Counted from the first letter of the stretch, positions 8,570 to 16,869 are shown. The stretch: 38,036 nt of DNA from Terriglobia bacterium (GCA_020072925.1 JAIQGA010000090.1:1-38036); one strand, 5' to 3'. Translations and numbers: made by a program. Notes: generated by a model not told the origin, from the sequence alone.

Positions 8570-9262
8570 TCAATAGCCCGTGCAGAATTGGAAATGCATG
8601 GGGTCTTTGCTTCGTCCCGCCCAGTCTCCTCCCCATTTGAAGCCGAACTCCTGGAAGACGTCCACCACTGCGGGATCCATATCCCCGGAACTCCCCAAAG
8701 GATTTGAGTCCGGATTTAAGTCGATGGCTATCCCCCAACTGTGGGTGGAGAGTTTTCCGCTGGTCCGCTTGCTGCGAAAACTGAAACATCCTCCGTAGGT
8801 CCGGATGCTATTCTTCAGACCCTTTTCATCGATGGCTTTGAAAACGCCGGCAAGGGTATCAATCAATTTGACATGACACTGCACCCCCTTGACCGATTGC
8901 GAAAGGTCCCACGACAAGGCGATAGGGAAGGGAAGAGGAACCCGTCCCAGTTGGCTTTCTTCCCAGCGCGGGTCAAGGTTTCCGTCCTCACGTATAAACT
9001 CAAAGATATTTCCAAACGTGGCGAGGATAGCCGGCAGGCCGTTAGGAGGGGCGAGCCCCGCGGGAGGGACGACCGGCGGTTGCGTCGCTCCCTCCAGTTC
9101 ACGTCGTGAGGGAATCTCGAGGATCTGGCCTACCCGGATCAAGTCCGCATTCCGAATCCCGTTGTACTCTGCCAGCTTCACGTAGAGCTCGCTTTCCCCA
9201 TAGAACTTTCGCGCGATCTCTGCGAGCGTATCTCCCGCGCGAAGAGCATAACGGCTTACCAC
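8570..9262 (-). CDS. LysM domain plus M15-type (VanY-like) peptidase
   Basis: A 230-residue protein. A LysM module (residues 5-51, YALRAGDTLAEIARKFYGES to QILEIP) is followed by a proline-rich linker and an M15 peptidase domain. Its zinc ligands are visible as STHSWGIAIDLNP (His174, Asp181) and DPMHFQF (His223). LysM binds peptidoglycan or chitin; M15 enzymes cleave D-Ala-containing peptides of the wall. The start is chosen as GTG 9262, 5 bases after AGGAGG; the longer GTG at 9268 sits on the Shine-Dalgarno itself. No signal peptide is present, so export would need another route or lysis. It leads the - strand run, 87 bases before the glycyl-radical gene. It resembles endolysin-like enzymes, but no phage genes are near. 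Confidence 0.87.
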   Translation of the reverse strand: MVSRYALRAGDTLAEIARKFYGESELYVKLAEYNGIRNADLIRVGQILEIPSRRELEGATQPPVVPPAGLAPPNGLPAILATFGNIFEFIREDGNLDPRWEESQLGRVPLPFPIALSWDLSQSVKGVQCHVKLIDTLAGVFKAIDEKGLKNSIRTYGGCFSFRSKRTSGKLSTHSWGIAIDLNPDSNPLGSSGDMDPAVVDVFQEFGFKWGGDWAGRSKDPMHFQFCTGY

Positions 9263-10193
9263 AGACACCTCCTGGCGTCACACGATTCTTCCGACCCTCC
9301 CTCGCCTCTGTGATTTAGTACATGGGGGATTCGGCCGGGTGAGGGACTGTCATGCTGGGTGATTTCCATCCTCCTTGGGCGCCCACCCCGGCGCATCCTA
9401 AGCACCGGCGAACTTCGGTCGGCCCTGCGGTACGATTTTTCCCGAGCGTCGCGAGTGCTCAGCGGCTAGGCCAAGCCAGGCGGTAATGGGTCGGTTTTCA
9501 GTCGTTGGGTCATTAGCTGGCCTTTGTACGCCCTCGCTTCCAAGCCCTGAGGCTTCGGGTCCAGCGTCCGGAAGGGTTATTGTTCGTACATACTAAACTG
9601 GTAAAGGTATACGCTGGGCTTTGGAAGTTGTCAAGGCAAAAAGTGGGAATGCCGGCGACCCACAAGCGCCGATTCCCGCCCCGTATGGTCATAGACGGAC
9701 CCTGGTGTGGTCGAATATTGACAACCATCAAAGGCCGAGGCTGCGCAATTGCGGCTCGTGGTGAGCGTTTTGGCGTCGTATCGGATTCCTGCGAACTCCC
9801 GGCTAACAATCGGTGGACAAGATTGCCCTTGACAACCTGCTTGAGTCTCTGTCATAAGGCATAATAACATCTCGATATACGCTGCCCCTCGCCGCACGAA
9901 CTGCCAGAAAGGATCCTGCAATGATCCTTTGCGTCCGTGTCCCCGGTTTCTCCATTCCGCTTGAGTTCCGACTCAAAATGACAGCCAGTGGGGCGGGTCC
10001 GACACTTCACGATTTGCCCTTTGCCCAGCGCGGAGGCGCCCAAGCAGGGACGCGGCCCGGCGCGCCGGAGGCACGCAGCGGAGACCTCTGCCCGGCCTAC
10101 GCGCGCGCCTGCCTGGTGTGCGCGGCGTGGCCACCGCGGGGATGATTTGACCACCTGTTAAGCTCGCGAAACTGATACCACGGAGGTGTGAGA
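9263..10193. other. 0.93-kb divergent intergenic region
   Basis: The start regions of the - strand run and of the 600-residue protein gene face each other across this stretch. No reading frame in it has both a ribosome-binding site and protein-like composition. A promoter for each direction is expected here, but I could not fix one. There is a TTGACA at 9829-9834 and a CATAAT at 9860-9865, but the 25-base spacing is too long for a standard sigma-70 promoter. An exact inverted repeat lies at 9908-9930 and a 12-base palindrome, CCGGCGCGCCGG, at 10057-10068. The segment from about 10020 to 10140 is very GC-rich. Confidence 0.6.
9908..9930. repeat. inverted repeat, possible operator or hairpin
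   Basis: AAAGGATC, a 7-base spacer, then GATCCTTT: a perfect 8-base inverted repeat. It is 264 bases upstream of the start of the duplicated-domain gene, in the divergent intergenic region. It could be a regulator-binding site or an RNA hairpin. No T-run follows, so it is not a clear terminator. No regulator gene is nearby. Confidence 0.5.
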
Positions 10194-11996
10194 ATGCCGG
10201 CTTCCAACTTCAAAACCCTTACCTGCCTGGAGGGGAAAAAGGGGCAGGACCCCTTGCTGGACGAGATTCGCCACGACGTTGAGTCCAGCTCAGTCCTTGA
10301 GGCGATGAAGGCCTACATCATCCAACTCAGCGGTAAGTTGGATAACGATGCCCGCCCGTACCGAAAGATCGCTCGGCTCTTTGAAGTTGGGTTCACGCCG
10401 ACTGTTATCGAGGGGCACCACGATGGCATAACGCTCGGCCTTCGGACAGGCGATGAGCGAGGGTTGCTCGCCTCGTACGGAAACTTCCTCGGGTTTCTCT
10501 GGGGCACCGTCGTGGGCCCCGTTTCGCCATGGGTGGGAAAGTCCTTTCATCCGGTGAGTCCGGGCGTCCTCGCAAACTATACCGATGGCTTCGAGCGCGG
10601 CCAAACCCCCACTTATCTGGGGATAAATCATTTCGAGAAGGTGGAGGACTCTGCTGTCAACGCGCTGAGCCTTTCCATCCTCACCTTCTGGATGCACTTG
10701 AAGGATGCCCCTCAGGAGGAGACAGACCGCTACGGGCATAACAAGGACGGTGCATTCTTCATCGCGCGGCGAGCGCAATCGGTTTATCGGGAAAGCAAGC
10801 GAGAGGTTTTCCAGCTCAACTATCGCTGGCACAATTTGGGGAACCTTCCTCCCAACAGTTACCTCATCGATGAGTTGGTTCAAATCACGGACGGAGTTTA
10901 TCTGGGACAACTCCTGTACGCCACCAAGCACCTGCTGGGCCGATTCGATCCGAATTACCCGAGTGAGGAATACGATTACCAGCATTTTGGCTACTTCCTC
11001 CTTATGGACGACACCTGGGCGAGCGAAACGCGAAGGGTTTTCCCCAACATCAAGCCGGGTCGCATAACGAGTCCAACCAGGATGGCTATCGTCGCCGGCC
11101 AGCCACGTTCCACTCGGCAAGCCGTCGCCATATCGCCCCCGAAGTTCACGACTTTTACATTTGCCGACCCGGCCGATGGAAACTGCAGCGACGGCACCCT
11201 GGCGGAGATCCGGGAGGACATGAAGCAACACGAAACGATCCTCGACCTGCTCAAAACCTACTCAGACCAACTCATGAAGGATTTCGACAATCGTTCTGAT
11301 TCCTTCTTGAAGCTGCATGAGCTGTTCAATCGGGGCGTGGGCCCGGAGGAAGTGAGTGGATTCTTCCGTGGCGCCGTCATCTCCTTTCATGCCGAAGGCT
11401 TTTACCGCTTCTTTAACGTCAACACGTTGAATGTGGGTTGGCAACTGGGCAGGTACTTCTCACCCTGGACTGGCAAAACGTTCGAGCCCATCAGCCCCGA
11501 GCGCTTGCAGGACTTCACCGACGGAGGGGAACAAGGAGCGGCGCCCACCTTTTGGGGGACCAACACGCAATCCTTCAAAACTACCAAGCAGAAGCTGGTC
11601 AGAGCGATGATGAAAGCCGCGGGCATCTGGATGGAAGATGTCCCTGCGGAGGAAGCGCAGCAATTCGGCTATGACGTCAAGTGCTTCTTCTTCATCGCGC
11701 GTCAGGGCGCCTCCGTCAATCCCGAGAATCGAGGCAAGAAGGTTTTTCTTTTCAACTACCGATGGCCAAAGCTCCGAACGCTTCCGCCCGATAATTACTG
11801 TATCGACGAACTGGTGAAAATTGCGGACGGCCTGTATCTGGGCCAACTGAATTACGCGACGGAACTCCTGAAGAAATACGATCCCAAAGAAGATCCTTCC
11901 ATTTATAAGTATCGCCTGTTCGGGTATTTCCTTCTTATGGATGAGGCGTGGCATCGTCGCAGGCTGGCCATTGGGCTTGATCCGTATGAGGACTAG
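10194..11996 (+). CDS. 600-residue protein of two tandem copies of an unrecognised domain
   Basis: The protein consists of two diverged copies of one domain, about 313 residues apart (roughly 24-276 and 338-587). Matching blocks are EIRHDVESSSVLEAMKAYII / EIREDMKQHETILDLLKTYS, SPWVGKSFHPVSP / SPWTGKTFEPISP, FQLNYRWHNLGNLPPNSYLI / FLFNYRWPKLRTLPPDNYCI, DGVYLGQLLYAT / DGLYLGQLNYAT and FGYFLLMDDTW / FGYFLLMDEAW. No signal peptide, membrane segment or catalytic motif is apparent. The conserved aromatic, Gly-rich blocks suggest a beta-rich ligand-binding fold, but this is a guess. ATG 10194 is preferred because GGAGG lies 7 bases before it; GTG 10188 overlaps that site. It is first of four + strand genes. 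I do not recognise the family. Confidence 0.85.
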   Translation: MPASNFKTLTCLEGKKGQDPLLDEIRHDVESSSVLEAMKAYIIQLSGKLDNDARPYRKIARLFEVGFTPTVIEGHHDGITLGLRTGDERGLLASYGNFLGFLWGTVVGPVSPWVGKSFHPVSPGVLANYTDGFERGQTPTYLGINHFEKVEDSAVNALSLSILTFWMHLKDAPQEETDRYGHNKDGAFFIARRAQSVYRESKREVFQLNYRWHNLGNLPPNSYLIDELVQITDGVYLGQLLYATKHLLGRFDPNYPSEEYDYQHFGYFLLMDDTWASETRRVFPNIKPGRITSPTRMAIVAGQPRSTRQAVAISPPKFTTFTFADPADGNCSDGTLAEIREDMKQHETILDLLKTYSDQLMKDFDNRSDSFLKLHELFNRGVGPEEVSGFFRGAVISFHAEGFYRFFNVNTLNVGWQLGRYFSPWTGKTFEPISPERLQDFTDGGEQGAAPTFWGTNTQSFKTTKQKLVRAMMKAAGIWMEDVPAEEAQQFGYDVKCFFFIARQGASVNPENRGKKVFLFNYRWPKLRTLPPDNYCIDELVKIADGLYLGQLNYATELLKKYDPKEDPSIYKYRLFGYFLLMDEAWHRRRLAIGLDPYED

Positions 11997-12076
11997 GGAA
12001 TGCCTCTTGCGGCGTGCGCCCCTGGGACGCAGGCCGGAGGGGTCACGCCAGAGCTGCTCGGTGCGGGGGTGACGTG

Positions 12077-12526
12077 ATGGGGGCCACAGCGACGAAAGAG
12101 GAAAAGCAGTTGGGGTATTGGATGGCAATGTCCGCGTTCCTCTATTTCTCCGGGGGACTCGTCTTCCTTCTGTTCCCGCGGCCGCTTCTACTGGTTCTCG
12201 ACTCGCTGGGGAAGATCGTCCATTTGGCGCCTGTCCTTCCTGGAGCGATGCTCGCGGAGCGCTTCTGGAATCTGCTGGCTTTCTCAATGGCCATGACGAT
12301 TACCACCGCCAGCGTCGTGGTCGTCCGCAATCCCGCCGCCAACAAAGATTTCTGCATTCCGGTTATCTTTTCCAAGGTTGCCTCGTGGCTCTCGGCGCTC
12401 GTCTACTTTCTCGTGGTCAGCCGGGCCTTTGCCCACCTGGTGATTTTTCTGGTGGACTTTCCGCTTTTTGCACTGACCGTGTTCTTTTATCGACGCGCCC
12501 GAACGGCTGCCGATTCCAGCGGATAA
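12077..12526 (+). CDS. small four-helix membrane protein, function unknown
   Basis: A 149-residue hydrophobic protein with about four membrane segments: YWMAMSAFLYFSGGLVFLLF, the WNLLAFSMAMTITTASVVVV stretch, VASWLSALVYFLVVSRAF and HLVIFLVDFPLFALTVFFY. The short basic C-terminus (YRRARTA) is probably cytosolic. There is no enzyme motif. A run of G (GGGGGTGACGTG) precedes the ATG. It lies 80 bases after the duplicated-domain gene and 18 bases before the PASTA gene, so it is likely part of the same transcript. I do not recognise a family with confidence. Confidence 0.75.
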   Translation: MGATATKEEKQLGYWMAMSAFLYFSGGLVFLLFPRPLLLVLDSLGKIVHLAPVLPGAMLAERFWNLLAFSMAMTITTASVVVVRNPAANKDFCIPVIFSKVASWLSALVYFLVVSRAFAHLVIFLVDFPLFALTVFFYRRARTAADSSG

Positions 12527-12544
12527 CTCAAGGCGGAGGGGAGC

Positions 12545-14491
12545 ATGCATACCCGCTTCACCTACCAGATCAATTGGGCCACGAGTTTTGGGCTTGGCTT
12601 CCTCGTGGCCTTCAGCGTGCTTCTTCTTCCGCGACTGACTCAGGCGCAAGCTCCTACTCTCGATTTTGAGACTGGGGACATGCGGGGTTGGGTCGTGGCG
12701 GGCCCTGCCTTCGATTGCCAACCGGCCCGAGGCGACAACCCCGTTGTCCGGCAGCGCGGAGCGCCTTCCGGCTATCAGGGCAACTACTGGGTCACGAGCC
12801 TTGGGTGCTACCCGATCCTGTCGCGTGCAGACAGGCTGCAAGGCACCGCAACCTATGGTCCGTTCCAGATCCGTCCCGGCAAATTAAGCTTCTTAATCAG
12901 TGGAAGCAGCAGCTTCCAAACGAGGGCGGAGCTTCTCATTCACGATGAAATCGAGCAACAAGACACTCCGGTTCTTCGCGCCCCCGGGCAGGGCACTGAA
13001 ATTATGCAGCGCGTCAGTTGGGACGTGACGCCCTATGCGCACAGGACGGGGCGAATCCGCATCGTAGACGAATCGAGCGCCCCAGGGGGTCACATTAATG
13101 TAGACGATTTCCAGTTCATCTCCCGCGAAGAGCCGCCTCCTCCCGAGCTTGTCACGGTTCCGCAACTGTTGGGTCACATACTGCGCGATGCGCGCGCGAT
13201 TCTGGAAATGTCGAGGTTGCACTTGGCCACTGTCCAGCCTCTGAACTCTGACCAGCCGCCTGACACCATCATTGACCAGAAGCCGGCTGCGGGAAGAAAA
13301 GTGCCCCCCTTCACCGGGGTAAGCGTAGTGGTAGCGGCGACGCGCATGGTGGTGGTCCCGCCCCTGGTGGGTCGCATCTTCAGCGAAGCGCAACAGATCA
13401 TCGCTGCCACGCCTGGTCTGCAATTGCGGGTAGAACGACAAGAGCCCTCCGACCGCGAACCCGGCACGGTGCTCGCACAGAATCCGTCGGCAGGGATGAA
13501 AGTGCACACAGACAGTGTGGTAAATGTGGTCGTGGCCATGGAGCGAAAGGTGGAGGTTCCTGATCTGATTGGCCATAGCGCCCAGGAAGCAGAACAGATG
13601 ATTGCCGCGAGGCCCGGCCTGACGCTTGAAGTTCGAGGCGAACGATTCTCCCCCCAGGCGCCTGGCACGGTCCTTGAGCAGTATCCCGCACCCCAAACGA
13701 TGGTGTCTGCGGGCGCCATAGTAGAAGTCATTGTCGCCAAGGTCGAGATGGTAACGGTCCCGGATCTGGTCGGGCATAGTCTGGGAGAGTCGGAGCAGAT
13801 TGTCGCCAACGCGACCGGGCTCCACCTTGAAGTCAACCACTACTCTTCTTCCAACCAAAAGCCTGGTGTCGTCCTGGAGCAAAGCCCTTCGGCCGGAGAG
13901 AGTGTGCCCGTAGGCAGCGCAGTAAGTGTAATCATCGCGCGGGGACTGCAACTGACTTCTGTGCTCCTGCGCGCCGACCCGTTGCGCGCCAAGGCTGGCG
14001 ACACCGTGCTCTTTAGGGCGGAAGCGAGACCCGAGATTCCTGGCGCCCAGTATTATTTTGACTTCGGAGACGATAGTTCTTCCCGCATGTCGGCGGTGGC
14101 GGTCGTCCAGCACACTTACCGACGCTCCGGAACGTACCGGGCAGTTGTACTCGTCGGTGTGGGGGACGGGCGACCTGTCGAAAGCAACGCAGTCACAATC
14201 CAGATTGAATGGAGCGCCGGTCCAATCACCATAGCAGGTCTTATCGTCGGGATCGCGGTGCTGATGGGAGCCGGCTATTACACGACCGAGCCTAGGCGGC
14301 GCCGTGCGCGGCTGAAGCGCGCGGGAATCGGCTTGGCGGTGGTCCCATCTGTAGGCCGTCAGCAAATGGAATCCCCGCCCTCGAATAACTTCGTGACCGA
14401 TGTTCGCCTCAGCATCACGAAGTCCGAGGGACAGCAGACAACGGAAGTTGTTGGTTCGCTGGTCACCGGAGAAGAGGTGCTTCATGAGTGA
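12545..14491 (+). CDS. exported PASTA-repeat and PKD-domain protein with membrane anchor, no kinase
   Basis: A 648-residue protein. An N-terminal signal or anchor (FGLGFLVAFSVLLLPRLTQA) is followed by a jelly-roll-like region that begins LDFETGDMRGWVV and resembles levanase-type sugar-binding modules. Four PASTA repeats follow, at about residues 200-265, 268-333, 335-400 and 401-467, each with the pattern VPxLxG...A...PGxVxxQxPxAGxxV. A PKD-like domain (468-555, YYFDFGDDSS...HTYRRSGTY) precedes a membrane helix (558-580) and a short basic cytosolic tail. PASTA repeats bind peptidoglycan fragments or beta-lactams and usually sit outside PknB-type kinases; no kinase is present here. A strong GGAGGGGAG site precedes the ATG. 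It overlaps the next gene by 8 bases. It probably senses or grips the cell wall. Confidence 0.88.
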   Translation: MHTRFTYQINWATSFGLGFLVAFSVLLLPRLTQAQAPTLDFETGDMRGWVVAGPAFDCQPARGDNPVVRQRGAPSGYQGNYWVTSLGCYPILSRADRLQGTATYGPFQIRPGKLSFLISGSSSFQTRAELLIHDEIEQQDTPVLRAPGQGTEIMQRVSWDVTPYAHRTGRIRIVDESSAPGGHINVDDFQFISREEPPPPELVTVPQLLGHILRDARAILEMSRLHLATVQPLNSDQPPDTIIDQKPAAGRKVPPFTGVSVVVAATRMVVVPPLVGRIFSEAQQIIAATPGLQLRVERQEPSDREPGTVLAQNPSAGMKVHTDSVVNVVVAMERKVEVPDLIGHSAQEAEQMIAARPGLTLEVRGERFSPQAPGTVLEQYPAPQTMVSAGAIVEVIVAKVEMVTVPDLVGHSLGESEQIVANATGLHLEVNHYSSSNQKPGVVLEQSPSAGESVPVGSAVSVIIARGLQLTSVLLRADPLRAKAGDTVLFRAEARPEIPGAQYYFDFGDDSSSRMSAVAVVQHTYRRSGTYRAVVLVGVGDGRPVESNAVTIQIEWSAGPITIAGLIVGIAVLMGAGYYTTEPRRRRARLKRAGIGLAVVPSVGRQQMESPPSNNFVTDVRLSITKSEGQQTTEVVGSLVTGEEVLHE

Positions 14492-15110
14492 ACTGGAAAT
14501 CACGCTCAAGGACGTGTTTCCCACTGCCGCGCGGGGGCTGGCGAAAAGCATGATGGCAGTCCTCGCATCATGCAGTTCAACCCGCCAATTGCAGGAGCAT
14601 CTCCTCAATCAGGTCAAGGGCGTTCAGTGGGCGTGGGTCCTCAAGGAGATTTGGTGCAAGATTCCCGAGCTCCTCGATGTTAAGTTGGTAAACGTGCTCT
14701 CCGGGGCCTTTAACAAGGCAAGAGAGTTCGAGAAGTATACCGACCCGAAAAAGTACCCTCCTGACCAGGTGATTCTTGCCGATCTGGCAGAGCATACATT
14801 GAAGTCCGAGCACCACCCTTATGTCGAAGTCCTGCTCAACGACCAGCCCGTGGGAAGACTTGTGTTCGATGTTGCAGTGGCTCTCGTGCTGAAGGGTCTG
14901 GTGCTGAAGATACAGAATGCCAGGATCAAGGCCATCTCTCCGGGGTCGTGCCAGGCGAAAGGCAGTATCGCGCTTGAAAAAGCCGTGCTGGTGGAGAGAG
15001 CCTTAACCCCGCTTACTCTCCCCGGCTTCATTGATCTTGGCGAGGGCATCAGTCTTAAGCAACAGACTCGGCAGCCATTGAGCCAATCTGCAGCGGCCCG
15101 CTCTCGTTGA
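14484..15110 (+). CDS. 208-residue protein of unknown function, coupled to the PASTA gene
   Basis: It starts at ATG 14484 inside the last codons of the PASTA gene (an 8-base overlap, CATGAGTGA), after GAAGAGG, so translation is likely coupled. The protein has no signal peptide. The N-terminal half is helical and rich in Leu and Lys (LLNQVKGVQWAWVLKEIWCK). The second half (HHPYVEVLLNDQPVGRLVFD, then AVALVLKGLVLKIQNARIKA and GSCQAKGSIALEKAVLVERA) looks like a small beta domain. It may work at the inner face of the membrane with the tail of the PASTA protein, but that is inference from overlap alone. I do not recognise the family. Confidence 0.8.
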   Translation: MSELEITLKDVFPTAARGLAKSMMAVLASCSSTRQLQEHLLNQVKGVQWAWVLKEIWCKIPELLDVKLVNVLSGAFNKAREFEKYTDPKKYPPDQVILADLAEHTLKSEHHPYVEVLLNDQPVGRLVFDVAVALVLKGLVLKIQNARIKAISPGSCQAKGSIALEKAVLVERALTPLTLPGFIDLGEGISLKQQTRQPLSQSAAARSR

Positions 15111-15493
15111 GGATCCGTCCCCTGGATCGCTTCTTCCCGGGCGCGGATTGGTTTGCTGGGCCTGCGGCTGGGAAAATCGCCCCTTTCCTGGACGCCACAA
15201 AAAACCATACTTGCCTTTTGGTGAGGGTCAGCTTTCTTAGACAGGAGTCAAACGATCAGGCAAATAGCCGCGGGACTCATCCATACCTATTGAGGATTGC
15301 AGAATATAGTGACATTTCTTTTCTGTAGCGCCGCTCTATGAGCGGGGAAAGACGCCGGTCGCAGACTGGCGCTACGGCGGCGGTTGTCACTATATTCTGC
15401 AAACCTCCGTAGGGCACACAGACGCGACGATCGAGAAAGCACTGGACAACTCGGATCAAGGTAAGTTATCGAATAGGAGGAGAGCCGGCAATT
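15111..15493. other. intergenic region before tRNA-Leu, holding a 127-bp repeat
   Basis: No gene is seen. It contains one copy of the 127-bp repeat described separately (15286-15412). A weak promoter-like TGGACA at 15443-15448 lies upstream of the tRNA, without a good -10 partner. The weak stem GATCC...GGATC just after the stop at 15110 is not a convincing terminator. Confidence 0.6.
15286..15412 (+). repeat. 127-bp palindromic repeat element, copy A
   Basis: The element has perfect 17-base inverted ends, TTGCAGAATATAGTGAC at 15297-15313 and its complement at 15386-15402. Between them lie two hairpins: CCGCTCTATGAGCGG, and a GCCGGTC/GACTGGC-like stem (one mismatch) inside a TGTAGCGCC/GGCGCTAC frame. 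A second copy lies at 23325-23451 in the opposite orientation; by eye about 115 of the 127 bases match. The structure is that of a non-coding miniature palindromic or REP-like element. No transposase or target-site duplication is evident. Confidence 0.85.
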
Positions 15494-15578
15494 GCGAAAG
15501 TGGCGGAATTGGCAGACGCGCCAGACTTAGGATCTGGTCCCGCAAGGGGTGGGGGTTCGAGTCCCCCCTTTCGCACCA
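15494..15578 (+). tRNA. trnL: tRNA-Leu (UAG anticodon)
   Basis: The acceptor stem GCGAAAG pairs with CTTTCGC, and CCA is encoded at the 3' end. The anticodon arm is CCAGA-CTTAGGA-TCTGG with anticodon TAG, reading CUA and related Leu codons. The D-arm region GGCGGAATTGGCAGACGC, the long variable arm (TCCCGCAAGGGG) and the T arm (GGGGG-TTCGAGT-CCCCC) are the class II features of tRNA-Leu. Total length is 85 bases. It stands alone between the PASTA operon and the sugar-acid block. I see no second copy of its 3' end in the window. Confidence 0.97.
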
Positions 15579-15720
15579 ATCGCAAAACGCTACGAAATCC
15601 TGAGTAACCGAGCATCTGGCCTTTCGTGACCAGAGTGCGGCGAGGCCGGTCAGAAACCCGCAACTATGATGTCCTCACCTTGGCTTGCCACTCATCACTT
15701 GTCACTCGTCACTGCTCTCA

Positions 15721-16869
15721 TCACTGGCACATTCGTTTTTCCCAGCCAAGCGAAAACATGTTGAGCTTGGCGTCAGGGTCTTCGGGATGCGCGGCGATGA
15801 CGGACTCGTCAACATTCACGCCCCACCCCGGACCCGACGGCAGCGTGTAGTATCCGTCCTTCACGCGCGGAGCGTCCGGCGTCAAATCCTTTCGCCATGC
15901 CACGTCGTAATCCTCAAACGTTTCGAGGATCAGGAAGTTGGGAATGTTCGCGCAGAGGTGCACGCTGGCCATGGTCTTCAGCGGGCCGTCGCAGTTGTGG
16001 GGAGCGACGCTGATGTAATGGGTCTCCGCCAGCGCGGCGATTTTCTTGGTCTCGAGAAAGCCGCCGCAATAGACCAGGTCCGGCTGAATGACGTGCGCAC
16101 CTTTGCGCATAAGAAGATCGAGGAACCCGAAGCGGCTGTAGATATGCTCGCCGGTGGCCACGCGCAGCGGCGAGGCCGCAACCACCTGCGCCATGGACTC
16201 GTTGTTGTGCGCGGGAACCGGCTCTTCGCACCACGTGGGATTGAGCGGCACCATCGCCCGGATCGCCTCCAGCGCCATGATCGGGCTGAAGCGTCCGTGA
16301 AACTCCAGCAGAATATCCGTACCCTCTCCAACCGCCTTGCGAACGGTCTCGACCTGCTTCACGGCCTCGCGCAATTCCTCGTGACCGATCTCGCGTCCAC
16401 CCGGACCGAAGGGATCGAACTTCAGGGCGCGATAGCCGCGGCGGATCACGTCGTGCGCGCGCTCTGTAAGTTCCTGGAGGTCGCTGCCATGATGGTACCA
16501 GCCGTTGGCATAAGCTTTGACCTGCGACCGAACCTTTCCGCCTACCAAGTTGTACACGGGTTGTCCGCACGTTTTCCCGACAATGTCCCAGAGAGCGGTT
16601 TCGATACCGGCCATGGCGGCATACATCACAGGTCCGGCGTTGTGCTCAATCTGGTAAAGCTTGAACCAGAGGTCTTCGATGTCGAAGGGATTCTGGCCCA
16701 CGACGTATCGGCGCGCATAGTCGACGATCAGCTCGCGGACCGCGGACTCCTTCCAGCCCAGCGTTCCCTCGCCCCATCCCACCAGGCCTGAGTCCGTGGT
16801 GATTTTCACGAAGAGGAAATTCCGCCAGCCGCCGGCCGTCATCAGCACTTCAACTTTGGCAACTTTCAT
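15721..16869 (-). CDS. enolase-superfamily sugar-acid dehydratase (galactonate dehydratase-like)
   Basis: A 382-residue protein of the mandelate racemase/muconate lactonizing family. Visible motifs are ALKFDPFG (Lys150 region), LLEFHGRFS (Glu189, His191), CEEPVP (Glu215), ATGEHIYSRFGF (Glu241) and APHNCDGP (His291). Glu189, Glu215 and Glu241 would bind Mg2+. The FHGR and GE..SRF phrases are those of D-galactonate dehydratase-type enzymes, which turn an aldonate into a 2-keto-3-deoxy acid. Known galactonate dehydratases carry Asp where this protein has Glu189, so the exact substrate is open. The ATG is preceded by GAGG. It lies just downstream of the Gfo/Idh gene on the same strand. The general class is confident. 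Confidence 0.9.
   Translation of the reverse strand: MKVAKVEVLMTAGGWRNFLFVKITTDSGLVGWGEGTLGWKESAVRELIVDYARRYVVGQNPFDIEDLWFKLYQIEHNAGPVMYAAMAGIETALWDIVGKTCGQPVYNLVGGKVRSQVKAYANGWYHHGSDLQELTERAHDVIRRGYRALKFDPFGPGGREIGHEELREAVKQVETVRKAVGEGTDILLEFHGRFSPIMALEAIRAMVPLNPTWCEEPVPAHNNESMAQVVAASPLRVATGEHIYSRFGFLDLLMRKGAHVIQPDLVYCGGFLETKKIAALAETHYISVAPHNCDGPLKTMASVHLCANIPNFLILETFEDYDVAWRKDLTPDAPRVKDGYYTLPSGPGWGVNVDESVIAAHPEDPDAKLNMFSLGWEKRMCQ

Noticed and set aside
9580-9864. 94-codon open frame in the divergent region
   Set aside because: It has no ribosome-binding site or recognisable motif, and its composition is typical of chance frames.
9829-9865. Sigma-70 promoter TTGACA ... CATAAT
   Set aside because: The spacing is 25 bases, far from the usual 16-18, and the hexamer at 17 bases (TCATAA) is poor. 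The TTGACA at 9718-9723 has no -10 partner either.
12893-14608. 571-codon open frame on the - strand
   Set aside because: It is antisense to the PASTA gene, has no domain-like content, and reflects GC-rich codon use on the other strand. The same holds for the long frames at 10290-11231 (-), 15685-16791 (+), 16975-18300 (+) and 23769-24935 (+).
15494-15578. tRNA-Leu as the attachment site of an integrated island
   Set aside because: No integrase gene and no second copy of the tRNA 3' end were seen in the window.
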